A DNA stretch of 64,000 bases from Pieris napi (lineage: Eukaryota; Arthropoda; Insecta; Lepidoptera; Pieridae). This document shows, in pieces, positions 52,221 through 64,000 of this stretch. The notes under the pieces are model-generated. The model was not told the origin of the DNA and did no database searches. It saw nothing but the letters and a program-made list of their open reading frames with translations. The translations under genes and the position numbers were made by a program. How positions within the stretch are numbered: the stretch's first letter is position 1; the number at the start of each line of letters is the position of its first letter. The stretch spans positions 2,438,001-2,502,000 of the forward strand of contig NC_062254.1 in the NCBI RefSeq assembly GCF_905475465.1. Direction: 5' to 3'.

Positions 52221-52486
52221 CACCATAACTATTTTGATAGCGTTGTAGTGAGGTTCGTTCGTCACTATGTACCTTAGGTCTATATTTAGAGGTCCAAGTC
52301 TTGGTACCAATAGAAATAGGTATTTAGAAATTAAAAATCGAGGTTTTAAAGTGCACTAGAATAAAGCGTTGAAAGATCCTAGAGAAGTCACAAATGGAAG
52401 AATACGTAAAATATATTCAAGATGGCGGAGTCATCGCCCGGTAGAGAACCGTAGTTACTGCGCATTTAAGTTTGACGTCGTTAAAA

Positions 52487-52558
52487 ATGGCTAGAAATCA
52501 GCTGGCGTTCAAGGATTATAATAAAAGGTGGGTGGAATTTCATTTTCATATTTTATGA
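52487..52558 (+). CDS. 23-codon ORF in the candidate noncoding RNA
   Basis: Good start context (AAAAATGG). Encodes MARNQLAFKDYNKRWVEFHF and three more residues. It overlaps AAAAG/GTGGGT at 52523-52533, a possible splice donor. Its likeness to the Drosophila omega ORF is in size and place only; no sequence relation is claimed. An ORF this short arises often by chance. Confidence 0.2.
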   Translation: MARNQLAFKDYNKRWVEFHFHIL

Positions 52559-52559
52559 C

Positions 52560-55500
52560 GGAGTTAGAAATCATTAAACTCAATAACTTACTCCGTCCGT
52601 CAAATATTCAGAAATAAATTATTTCATACTAAAATGATTATATTAAGACCACCATTTTAATGTTTTCCTTGTTCTTAATAATATTAAGTAATTTATATTT
52701 AACGTCATTGTGACGTAATACTACTTCGTAGAAACTTATTATTTACTTTGACAGCCTATGTAGATTAAATGAATGAATCATACCAAATGAAACTGTAATT
52801 AATAACAGCTGGTTTAAACAATTAAGTGTTTATCGAAATATAATATACCTCATTTGTAATAATTTAGATTTTGTAGATGTTTCTAGTACAGTCTAGATAA
52901 AATTTTCAGATATGCCACTGCTCAGTCTGAAGAGACTTCAAATAAAGGTATAATTACCAATTAAATTAATCAATCGTGGTATATCTTTTATGTTAAAGCT
53001 TAGGTAAAAATAGGTGTTAAAGAGAAACTATTATAAAACGGTACGTAATATTGAAATAAGTTACAATTTTCATAATTTATATGTAAACATTTTCATAGGT
53101 TGTTATAAAGAAACATAAATAATTTTAATTACAACTTGAATAATATAAGACGCCCATTTAACTCTTGACAAAATTTATAAAATAGCTATATTGCTCAATT
53201 AAAAATGTTTCTAGGTGTTTAGTATTAGAAATACTTATGATCTCATGATTAAATTTACAAAATGTTACAACTTCTAATAATTTACAATAAAGATAAAGAA
53301 TGATGGTTAAATAATACAATATATACTCAATAATTTAATTATACAGTAATAATTTTTTGGTTCAGATGCCAAATCAAATAGAATAAGAGCAAAAATAAAC
53401 TACTATAACTTAATTAGATAAAAAGTGAAAGATATCATAATATTGTTTAATTCATTAATGTGTTGATACTTACGGTTACAGAACAAAATTAAAAAATATA
53501 TAAATTTGATAGATATTTCCAAAAATGGAGTGTTACCGATATTTCGCATTTAATATTTAAGTAATAAAAACAAGGTTAGTTAATATTAGTAGGTACGTAA
53601 ACCAAACAATTTATTGTAAGGTTACTAAATTAAATGTAAGATAGTTAAATGGTATAAACATAAATTCTGTTGATAAGATAGCGCCCTATTAATTTACAAC
53701 AATTAGGCTGTAACAATAATAATTAATTCATAGGTATTCGGGATGATATCAAAATGTACATAATTACAATTGCTAGAGCTTCATAATTACAAAAAAAATA
53801 TTTCTATGGAATACATAGTAACAATTTAAACATAGGTCTAAATGTACCTTAATTACACAATTGTGTTTTTTTACAATTAGGTTAACATAATTTACGGAAC
53901 AAAGAAGTATTACAGAAACTTTAAAGAAGTTAGATGTTATACAAAATCAAGAAAAACATTAAACCTATTTAAAATTATTCTGAAATATAAAATGGTGGTA
54001 AACTAACAAAAAACGTAGAAACTATGAAGAAGAATAATTACGATTTTTTATACGCTACTAAACTCTTATTTCTCAGTGATTAAATCATATCAATATTTTT
54101 ATAATTATTGCAGCAAAGTTAAATAATTCTGAAATACTTATAAATTTTATTGTTACCGCTAAATATATACAGTCAAAACCGTTTATAACGACATCGTTTA
54201 CAACGACCTATCGGTTATTACAACCAGATTGTACGGTCCCGTCCGAATCCCTAGTAAACTATTCAGTAAACAAACCGCTTATAACAACATCGGATACAGC
54301 GACATATCGCTTACAACGACGAAATTTTATCGATATTCATCGGCTATAACGACCAACCGCTTCTTGTCTCAGCAAAACAAAACAATACAAACGATTTTAA
54401 ATCTTATTTAGAGGCGTTGAATGAATATTTAGGCATATTATTACCTACGCACTTTCTCCCTACGAACAGCTTCAGCCAACAACGATTTCGGAGGCTCTTA
54501 ACGCTGTAACGATTTTGCAAAAATTTGTTGCCTTTAACGAACAGTTTGATACTGGTGATACTCATACCTTGAGGAGTATGAAACGTAAAATGCGAAAAAT
54601 ATTTGAGACTGGGCTAAAAAAAAACAGACCAAAATGACTGATTACTTTTGTACCTAATTATTTCGTAATAAATATTTTTGTTTCTTTTTTGACTCGTTTA
54701 CATATTATAATATTAACATACCATATTATAACCCATACCTACCTATTCTAGATAGATAACTATGATAATATAACTTGTATGTATTGTACATACATATGAA
54801 CTATACTTGTGTATATATAATATATGACATTGCTTATAACGACTATCGGATATAACGTCAGCAACTATACGGTCCCTTCAATGTCGTTATAACCGGTTTT
54901 GACTGTATATGTATACAACAATTTATAGATGATTATTGATTTTCTTAAGACCAGTTAATAAGTATGTAGGCCCTTAGTAATTCTACACATTAATAATAAA
55001 AACATTCTGATTGCTATTTAATATATATAGTTATTGTTAGGTACCTAACTGGGAAATGAAATAAATTTTTTTTAATTATGGAAAGCAAAAGAAAAATATT
55101 AGATTAGGATTAGTAGTTAGATTAGGCAGATTAATTTACGAAGTTTGTAGAAATCGAACAAATATTAGGTATAGTAATTAACATTTACTAGTATTTTATA
55201 AACTTTATAAAATCAAAATTGACCTTGTTACATGGTTTGAAATGGTAATTTTACCTTATTATGACAAAATGAATATGTGCAATAGAGTTCCTTAGCAGGC
55301 AGAAAAATAAATAAATGGAAAAAAATGTTGATGAGCAATCAAATCAAATCCGAAAAAATCAAGAGCAAACGTCTATATATATCTTATAACAAAGATTGTT
55401 TTAAGGAAGTAATAAGAAAACTTTATGTAAAAAAACTTCCTACAGTTTAAAGATAGATAGACCAAAATAATGATTTTCAAAACTTAAGACCATGAATCCT

Positions 55501-57390
55501 GAAATATTAAGTTATTGAAAAATATGTGACATTATATAATCAATGAGAAAGCCTGAAAAAATTGAACTTAATATAAGACCGGTATAAACATATTTCTTTA
55601 ATTAAAGATAAGTATATATTAAGTACCACAAGTGCCTTTTAGAATTAATATAACAATATGAAATTGAGCTATTAATGTAAGATAATTAAAATAAAGGATA
55701 AGTAAAGTAGCATAGTAAGTGCCAGAAACTATACAAAAATGCCATATACCAATTAATATAAGAACTTGGTTATACTGTAAGGAATAGTAAAGAAACACTA
55801 TTACTTACTTTAATTTTAAAATCTAAACCTGACATACTAGTAACTACTAGGTGACAAAAACAAATATATGTGAATATATAAGTATAGGAAAGATGACAAA
55901 AATGACCTAACTGAGGTAGAACACAATAAATATAGATATTCACAAGCAAAAGAAAAACTTCTTCATCCTTGAATTATTGAAAAGCATGTAGATAATGTAT
56001 TTGCATAATATTGAAAGAATTGTAATGCTTAAAGATTTTTACGTATAGTACAAAATATTTAAAGATAAATTTTTAGTTATAGAAAACAATCATCTATCTA
56101 ATCTTCAATTATATAAATATAGATGAGATACAATATTGGTTGATGCATAATACTTTTAGCTTATATGAAAATATATACCATTTACAAAATGTTAAATTAT
56201 AACACATGTATTTATAAAACTGATTTGTATAAATTAGAACACAAAAAATAGCACAACAGAAATATGTGACAAATAATTAACATAATATACAATAAAAAAT
56301 ATTAACAGCCAAAATAATCATATAATTTAAGATTGCAATTGTAAAACTATTTTATGTAACTAGAAAATTAAATATATAAAAAATATTAGGATGTGTGAGC
56401 AAACATGGACTTAAAACTGAAAACCAAAACTGAAAACTAAAAAAGGAAAAGCTAAATAAAATTGTATATTTTATAAGACTTTGACTCTATGAAAAGCTAA
56501 CTTGCAGACAACAGCAGACAACCTTTTGAATTTGAAACAAATTAAAAAAATAATTGTCATATTATATATGATATGAACTAATGAACAAATATTTGTTCAC
56601 TTTTGATTATGACAAAAGTATTAATGCTGACGCAAAACGTATATATAAGTTAAAACTAACGATAAAAATTAAGGAAGAAGCAATGTCAAAAAAGCAAAGA
56701 GAAGAACATAATATATATAATGCTTTGGGATATAATTAATTAAACCAATAACAGTAACTTGTTAGTTCATGGACAAAGATGATACAAATAAATCTTAATT
56801 TTGGTTAGAACTGGAGTTCTCATTTATGTGCAAAGGAGTATGAATAAATTTACTAGGAATAACATTTTATAGGAAGCAAAAAATGATTAAGATCGCAAAT
56901 AAAAAATGGTTTTCGTAACGTGGATTTTAAAGTTATAAGTGTTACGAGGAAATACAAATAATAAAACAACGTTGTTTCTACCTTGAATCTTGAATTTGAA
57001 ATAGATTTTTTTAGGATGTTAAAAAATAATAATTATTTCATCAAGTCTTGAAAACCTTGAAGTAAATGTTACCAGTTTGATATTTAAAATTTATGATAAT
57101 AGCTAAATCATTATAATGATAAATTTACAATATGTTCTGTATAAGTTTGAGAAAATGAAATACATATTATGAGCTGCAAACATGATAAAAAATTATTAAA
57201 AATATTCCATATTTTTTAATATTGTGTAGGAACTACGAATGTATATATAACAACCTATAATGTAGAAATTGGATATAAATAAGTTGCAAATAAAGAATAC
57301 ATTAATTATAAAATGGTAGTAAGTAGGCTAGACTAGATTTAGTTGTGATGACTTACAATTATTTTAAAATTCTTCACTTCAAGTACTTAA
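52560..57390. other. A-rich unique region before the tandem repeats
   Basis: No protein gene on either strand. The Tigger-like element interrupts it at 54170-54905. From about 55 kb onward purines predominate on the plus strand. Degenerate relatives of the tandem unit appear near the right end. Confidence 0.6.
54170..54905 (+). mobile_element. Tigger/pogo-like element, 736 bp deletion derivative
   Basis: Inverted ends CAGTCAAAACCGTTTATAAC and (complement of the right end) CAGTCAAAACCGGTTATAAC, flanked by TA. The plus strand at about 54472-54628 encodes QPTTISEALNAVTILQKFVA and on to a TGA, resembling the C-terminus of Tigger transposases. The DNA-binding and DDE catalytic parts are missing. 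Confidence 0.75.
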
Positions 57391-60300
57391 AAAACCGAGA
57401 AGTAGCAATTAAAAAACTTTGAATAAGCAATAATTAAAATATTATAGGAAAACTTTGCGTAACATGATTTAACTATTTTATGAGAACGGAACAGTAGCAA
57501 TTAAAAAACATCGAGATGAAGCAATAACTATAATATAGGAAAAAAGTGGCCTTATAGGAATAAGGTTTTATTGGAACTGGAATACTCGAGTACTTTATAA
57601 GCATCAATAGTGAAAGAATTATAGAAAAAAGTTTCGTAACAAGAATTAATCAAGTATTTTATGAGAACAGAACAGTAGCAAATAAAAGGAAATATGAAGG
57701 AAGGAATAATGAAAATGTTATAGGAAAAAATTGAGTTACAGAAATTAAGTTTTATTGGAACTGGCATAATCAAGTATTTTATAAGAACAGAGCAGCAGCA
57801 ATTAAAAAGCTTTGATATAAGCAATAATGAAAAAATCTAGGAAAAAAGTGGCGTAACAGGAATTAATCAAGTATTTTATGAGAACAGAACAGTAGCAAAT
57901 AAAAAGCTTCGACAAAAGCAATAATGAAAGTGTAATAGGAAAAAGTTGCGTTACAGAAAGTAGGTTTTATTGGAACTGGAATAATCAAGTACATATTTAT
58001 AATAATAAGCCTCCTGGTAGTTTTGCGAACGGATGGCGTAGTCTTGCTCTTTCGTGAATTTTGTAAACGTTGCTGACATTCATAAGCATGCTCTAAGAAG
58101 CATCTAAATTGAATAAACGTATTTTGATTTGATTTGATTTTATAAGAAATTAAAAAGTTCGGTATAAGCAATAATAAAAATATTATAGGAAAAAGTTGCG
58201 TTACAGGAATAATCAGGTATTTTATAAGAACAGAGCAGCAGCAATTAAAAAACTTTGAAATAAGCAATAATTAAAATATTATAGGAAAAAGTTGCGTTTC
58301 AGAAATTAGGTTGCGTTACAGGAAAAATCAAGTATTTTATAACAACAGAGCAGCAGCAATTAAAAAACTTTGAAATAAGCAATAATGAAAATATTATAGG
58401 AAAAAGTTGCGTTACAAGAATAATGAAGTATTTTATAAGAACAGAGCAGTAGCAATTAAAAAACATTGAAATAAGCGATAATGAAAATATTATAGGAAAG
58501 TTGCGTTACAAAAATTAGGTTGCGTTACAGGAAAAATCAAGTATTTTATAACAACAGAGCAGCAGCAATTAAAACACTATGAAAAAAGCAATAATGAAAA
58601 TATTATAGGAAAAAGTTGCGTTACAGAAAGTAGGTTTTATTGGAACTGGAATAATCAAGTATTTTATAGGGAATTTAAAAACTTCGGAATAAGCAATAAT
58701 AAAAATATTATAGGAGAAAGTTGCGTTACAGAAATTAGATAGCGTTACAGGAATAATCAGGTATTTTATAAGAACAGAGTAGCAATTAAAAAACGTTGAA
58801 ATAAGCAAAAATGAAAATATAGGAAAAAGGTGCGTCACAGAAATTAGATTGCGTTACAAGAATAATCAAGTATTTTTTAAGAACAGAGCAGTAGCAATTA
58901 AAAAACTTTGAAGTAAGCAATAATGTAGAAATTATAGGAAAAAAGTTGCGTTACAGAAAGTAGGTTTTATTGGAACTGGAGTAATCAAGTATTTTATAAG
59001 AAATTAAAAAGTTCGGAATAAGCAATAATAAAAATATTATAGGAAAAAGTTGCGTTACAGAATTAATCAGGTATTTTATAAGAACAGAGCAGCAGCAATT
59101 AAAAAACTTTGAAATAAGCAATAATTAAAATATTATAGGAAAAAGTTGCGTTTCAGACATTAGGTTGCGTTACAAGAATAATGAAGTATTTTATAAGAAC
59201 AGAGCAGTAGCAATTAAAAAACTTTGAAATAAGCAATAATGAAAATATTATAGGAAAAAGTTGCGTCACAGAAATTAGGTTGCGTTACAGAAATTAATCA
59301 AGTATTTTATGAGAACAAAACAGTAGCAAATAAAAAGCTTCTACATAAGCAATAATGAAAATGTAATAGGAAAAAGTTGCGTTACAGAAATTAGATAGCG
59401 TTACAGGAATAATCAGGTATTTTATAAGAACAGAGGAGTAGCAATTAAAAATCTTTGAAATAAGCAATAATGAAAATATAGGAAAAATTTGCGTTACAGA
59501 AATTAGATAGCGTTACAGGAATAATCAGGTATTTTATAAGAACAGAGGAGTAGCAATTAAAAAACTTTGAAATAAGCAATAATGAAAATATAGGAAAAAG
59601 TTGCGTTACAAGAATAATAAAGTATTTTTTAAGAACAGAGCAGTAGCAATTAAAAAACTTTGAAATAAGCAATAATGTAGAAATTATAGGAAAAAAGTTG
59701 CGTTACAGAAAGTAGGTTTTATTGGAACTGGAGTAATCAAGTATTTTATAAGAAATTAAAAAGTTCGGAATAATCAATAATAAAAATATTATAGGAAAAA
59801 GTTGCGTTACAGAAATAATCAGGTATTTTATAAGAACAGAGCAGCAGCATTTAAAAAACTTTGAAATAAGCAATAATTAAAATATTATAGGAAAAAGTTG
59901 CGTTTCAGACATTAGGTTGCGTTACAAGAATAATGAAGTATTTTATAAGAACAGAGCAGCAGCAAATAAAAAACTTTGAAATAAGCAATAATTAAAATAT
60001 TATAGGAAAAAGTTGCGTTTCAGAAATTAGGTTGCGTTACAGAAATTAATCAAGTATTTTATGAGAACAAAACAGTAGCAAATAAAAAGCTTCTACATAA
60101 GCAATAATGAAAATGTAATAGGAAAAAGTTGCGTTACAGAAAGTAGGTTTTATTGGAACTGGAATAATCAAGTATTTTATAGGGAATTAAAAAAGTTCGG
60201 AATAAGCAATAATAAAAATATTATAGGAAAAAGTTGCGTCACAGAAATTAGATAGCGTTACAGGAATAATCAGGTATTTTATAAGAACAGAGGAGTAGCT

Positions 60301-62041
60301 ATTAAAAATCTTTGAAATAAGCAATAATGAAAATATAGGAAAAAGTTGCGTCACAGAAATTAGATTGCGTTACAAGAATAATGAAGTATTTTATAAGAAC
60401 AGAGCAGTAGCAATTAAAAAACTTTGAAATAAGCGATAATGAAAATATTATAGGAAAGTTGCGTTACAAAAATTAGGTTGCGTTACAGGAAAAATCAAGT
60501 ATTTTATAACAACAGAGCAGCAGCAATTAAAACACTGAAAAAAGCAATAATGAAAATATTATAGGTAAAAGTTGCGTCACAGAAATTAGGTTGCGTTACA
60601 GAAATTAATCAAGTATTTTAAGAGAACAAAACAGTAGCAAATAAAAAGCTTCTACATAAGCAATAATGAAAATGTAATAGGAAAAAGTTGCGTTACAGAA
60701 AGTAGGTTTTATTGGAACTGGAGTAATCAAGTATTTTATAAGAAATTAAAAAGTTCGGAATAAGCAATAATAAAAATATTATAGGAAAAAGTTGCGTTAC
60801 AGAAATAATCAGGTATTTTATAAGAACAGAGCAGCAGCAAATAAAAAACTTTGAAATAAGCAATAATTAAAATATTATAGGAAAAAGTTGCGTTTCAGAA
60901 ATTAGGTTGCGTTACAGGAAAAATCAAGTATTTTATAACAACAGAGCAGCAGCAATTAAAAAACTTTGAAATAAGCAATAATGAAAATATTATAGGAAAA
61001 AGTTGCGTTACAAGAATAATGAAGTATTTTATAAGAACAGAGCAGTAGCAATTAAAAAACTTTGAAATAAGCAATAATGAAAATATTATAGGAAAAAGTT
61101 GCGTCACAGAAATTAGGTTGCGTTACAGAAATTAATCAAGTATTTTATGAGAACAAAACTACAGCTAAACTAAACTAACTAAAGCTTCTACATAAGCAAT
61201 AATGAAAATGTAATAGGAAAAAGTTGCGTTACAGAAAGTAGGTTTTATTGGAACTGGAATAATCAAGTATTTTATAGGGAATTAAAAAAGTTCGGAATAA
61301 GCAAAAATAAAAATATTATAGGAAATGTTGCGTCACAGAAATTAGATAGCGTTACAGGAATAATCAGGTATTTTATAAGAACAGAGGAGTAGCAATTAAA
61401 AATCTTTGAAATAAGCAATAATGAAAATATAGGAAAAAGTTGCGTCACAGAAATTAGATTGCGTTACAAGAATAATCAAGTATTTTATAAGAACAGAGCA
61501 GTAGCAATTAAAAAACTTTGAAATAAGCAATAATGAAAATGTAATAGGAAAAAGTTGCGTTACAGAAAGGAGGTTTTATTGGAACTGGAATAATCAAGTA
61601 TTTTATAGGGAATTAAAAAAGTTCGGAATAAGCAATAATGAAAATATAGGAAAAAGTTGCGTCACAGAAATTAGATTGCGTTACAAGAATAATCATGTAT
61701 TTTATAAGAACAGAGGAGTAGCAATTAAAAATCTTTGAAATAAGCAATAATGAAAATATAGGAAAAAGTTGCGTTACAGGAATAATCATGTATTTTATAA
61801 GAACAGAGGAGTAGCAATTAAAATACTTTGAAATAAGCAATAATGAAAATATAGGAAAAAGTTGCGTTATAGGAATAATCAAGTATTTTATAAGAAATGA
61901 GCAGAAGCAATTAAAAAACTTTGAAATAAAAAATTATAGGACAAAGTTGCGTTACAGGAATAATCTAGTATTTTATAAGAACAGTGGAGTAGCAATTAAA
62001 AAACTTTGAAATAAGCAATAATGAAGAAATTATAAGAAAAA
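57390..62041 (+). repeat. Tandem repeat array, about 40 units averaging about 110 bp
   Basis: Unit landmarks: GTATTTTATAAGAACAGAGC, AGTAGCAATTAAAAAACTTT, GAAATAAGCAATAATGAAAA and TATTATAGGAAAAAGTTGCG, then GTTACAG. Spacing between units is about 95-117 bp because two types of spacer alternate (GAAATTAGGTTGCGTTACAG and GAAAGTAGGTTTTATTGGAA). Variants with AAGTTCGGAATAAGC recur every few units, so there is higher-order structure. Both edges, especially the left, are degraded. Minus-strand frames of up to 134 codons inside are by-products of the repeat. Confidence 0.9.
57998..58139 (+). mobile_element. LINE 3' end inserted in the tandem array
   Basis: About 140 bp of non-repeat sequence ends with AATAAACGTATTTTGATTTG and a TTTGATTTGATTT microsatellite tail, a typical 3' end of lepidopteran non-LTR elements. 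It interrupts one repeat unit. Confidence 0.65.
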
Positions 62042-63419
62042 GTTCCTAACAGGAATCTATAAGACACAATCAAGTGCGTAATAAGAACGGAGAAACAATA
62101 TCTATATTAGTCCATAACACGTTCTATATATCCTTGAGTTGGAAACTAAACGATGACTTCATAACTACGTAGGCGATGTGAATAATAAAAATAACCATAA
62201 AACTAATTGAGGATCTTTGAGGAGGTCGTCATACTCATTTAATATTAATGACGTAAAACGTCTTTTCAAACGTATTACTAAGCATAAGGAAACGAAATAT
62301 TTTGTGTATTAGATTATTTAAGTTACTTAGGAAATTTTAAAACCAAATTTTGAATTCTAAATTCGATAGAAATATTTAGTTTTTTGTAGGTAAAAAATCT
62401 CAAGTGTACTATTTTTAATACAAAACTAATAAATTAGAAGTATAATAATTTTATTAAATTAAAAGCATTTTTTTGTTTAAAAAAGATAGTTGTTATGCCC
62501 TACTTAACTGTTTTATATCTAGATATATCTTGTATATATATTACCAAGTATTTTGTTTGTTTACAGACACGGAAACTGTCTATGTTTTAAAATTACGTTA
62601 TACATATTCATGCAATCATGAATCGGTTACATTTCATCATTATTAGTCATGTTTCTTATTATTATGAAATATTGAGCAATTGTGATATAAATAAAATCCA
62701 TCATATTTAGGTACTTATACATATTCATGTATATTGTATATATTGAAATACTTTTTTGTGCGTATTATTTGACAAAATTTAAAATACATATTATATGAAT
62801 TACGTATTGCTCTTAGATAGACCATAAATCATAAAGATTTAATAATAATTTGGATTTTTTATATAAAACAATAATAGCAAGTATTAGTGGATGTTTACAT
62901 ATATATAGTGTGTAATTAATAATTGGAAATTGAAGTTATGTATTAAAAAATATCTATGAAAAAAGTTAAACAATTCTATGAATAAAAAACGACCTATTCG
63001 ATTAATTTAGAATGATGCCTATGAAAACTTAAAATCAGTAATTTTATATTGTTATGAATTAAGATATATTTAATACGTTTCAACATATATTATGTGAAAT
63101 TATTCCTTGGTAATTTAACCGTTAACAACCTATGAAAATTTATTGCGTTCAGTTTTTTTTCTATGCAAACATATTGACGTTATTTAATTGTAATACTAGA
63201 CTAAATAAGGGTAAAGGTACTTATGACGATGTAAGAAATGCATATGAATATAATGTCGTATACCTATAATTTACGTGACAATGATATAGCTTTTAAGTAA
63301 AAACAGAGCATCACGAAACTCCATCACGAACATCTAAACCCGATGGGGTTAACCAGATTTTTTTAAATTTATCTACTTTTATGTGCATTTTCAGGAATAT
63401 TATCTGTATCTTGATTGAT
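62042..63419. other. AT-rich flank right of the tandem array
   Basis: No gene or repeat recognised. AATAAA at about 62690 on the plus strand could serve as a polyadenylation signal for a transcript crossing the array. Confidence 0.5.
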
Positions 63420-63600
63420 GGTTGTCGCTTTTTCAACAGACTTATCGAGTTACGGGCAGGCAGGTCGGTCCGTTAGTCAACGTTTTGTTACTGGTCCAGT
63501 TGACAGCGTCGTTTCTCGTACTTCATATTTGGTCCGCGGCAAGGCGTCCGTTGTAGAGAAATGTCCCTTTAGGGAATTTTAAAATATTCTCTAGAAAGGT
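63420..63600 (+). promoter_or_regulatory. GC-richer promoter-like or 5' exon-like block
   Basis: CpG-bearing stretch (GGCAGGCAGGTCGGTCCGTT, TTGACAGCGTCGTTTCTCGT, GGTCCGCGGCAAGGCGTCCG) stands out from 60 kb of AT-rich DNA. It has no long frame. It may be the first exon or promoter of a gene beyond the right edge. Confidence 0.3.
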
Positions 63601-64000
63601 ATTAAATCATTACAATAATATTAACTTTAAATAAATCACGCGGCATTTAGCATTTTCCTCCTTTAATTAATTATTCTTTTAGCCTAATTCGTGTTTTTTG
63701 ATTTATAACGTTAGGTTCGTTTTAAGAAATAACAATTAGAGATAAGTGGAGTAATAAGTACGAACGATTAATTTTCAGATATTTATTATATATATTGGAG
63801 CTGCAGGCAGGCTTGTTCGCGATAGGAGTTTTTAATCAATAAGAGATAGACATCGAAAATACGTGGAAAAATACTAATGTAGTCAGCATTAATATAAATA
63901 AAGTTGTAAGTTCATTAATAGATTAGGTTGAATAAACAAAATTAGATTTAGTAAAACCGTACATAAATTAAAGATTCGAGTCTAAACAGTTAAACGGGAA

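Larger units (their letters stand above)
52218..62100 (+). ncRNA. Candidate hsr-omega-like heat-inducible long noncoding RNA
   Basis: Hypothesis from layout. A promoter-like region with a perfect three-unit HSE (52072) and TATA-like box (52192) points rightward. Downstream there are only very short ORFs (16, 10 and 23 codons at 52394, 52422 and 52487), then more than 4.8 kb of A-rich unique DNA and about 4.6 kb of tandem repeats. Drosophila hsr-omega has the same order: HSF-driven promoter, a short ORF of about 23-27 codons, one intron and a long tandem-repeat tail that gathers hnRNPs in nuclear omega speckles. The plus strand from about 55 kb onward is richer in A and G than T and C, which would suit one long transcript. 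The ends, splicing and expression are not shown by the sequence. It could also be an unrelated satellite beside a cryptic promoter. Confidence 0.4.

Noticed and set aside
57552..61882. Minus-strand frames of 70-134 codons with recurring FNCYCSVLIKYLIIPVTQ-like motifs
   Set aside because: They are readings of the tandem repeat; frames break at every length change of the unit and no start or promoter is evident.
57390..62041. Array as a CRISPR
   Set aside because: Units are long, degenerate and lack unique spacers; the sequence is eukaryotic.

Overview
The window is nuclear DNA from an insect, almost certainly a moth or butterfly (Lepidoptera). The evidence is AT-rich sequence, genes split by GT-AG introns, insect-type protein sequences, and many copies of tRNA-derived SINEs and other repeat families that I recognise from lepidopteran DNA. 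All recognisable protein genes lie on the minus strand, so transcription of the left two thirds runs right to left. No species is claimed.

Layout. (1) 994-2922: three exons of a midnolin homologue (Drosophila stuxnet); the gene runs off the left edge. (2) 2923-6763: intergenic, no gene seen. (3) 6764-38017: one gene of 15 coding exons for the peroxisomal half-ABC transporter ABCD3/PMP70. All splice phases agree and the exons add up to exactly 666 codons plus stop. Its introns hold most of the transposable elements: SINEs, MITEs, an internally deleted RTE-type LINE, a PIF/Harbinger derivative, a Helitron, two 5S rRNA copies and a decayed unidentified coding relic. Several elements sit within tens of bases of splice sites. 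(4) 38850-44523 and about 46889-51205: a tandem duplication, each unit holding an intronless 655-codon inducible hsp70. The two coding regions are almost identical while the flanks have diverged, which points to gene conversion. The left copy has a 1288-bp hAT-type element inserted exactly between its TATA box and its initiator; the right copy has an intact core promoter. The 2.4 kb between the units holds a degenerate 5S rRNA unit.

(5) 51.2-62.1 kb: no protein gene. There are perfect heat shock elements at 51221 and 52072, a TATA-like box at 52192 on the plus strand, several very short ORFs, more than 5 kb of A-rich unique DNA (interrupted by a Tigger-like element at 54170-54905), then about 4.6 kb of roughly 40 tandem repeats averaging about 110 bp. 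This order (heat-shock promoter, small ORF, long unique part, long tandem-repeat tail) is that of Drosophila hsr-omega, the heat-inducible noncoding RNA gene. I propose, as inference only, that this is an hsr-omega-like locus lying head-to-head with the hsp70 pair. (6) 62.1-64 kb: AT-rich, with a GC-richer block at 63420-63560 that may be the 5' end of a gene beyond the window.

How parts may work together: heat-shock factor could act on the hsp70 promoters (minus strand) and on the candidate noncoding promoter (plus strand), making one heat-responsive domain next to two housekeeping genes, Abcd3 and midnolin.
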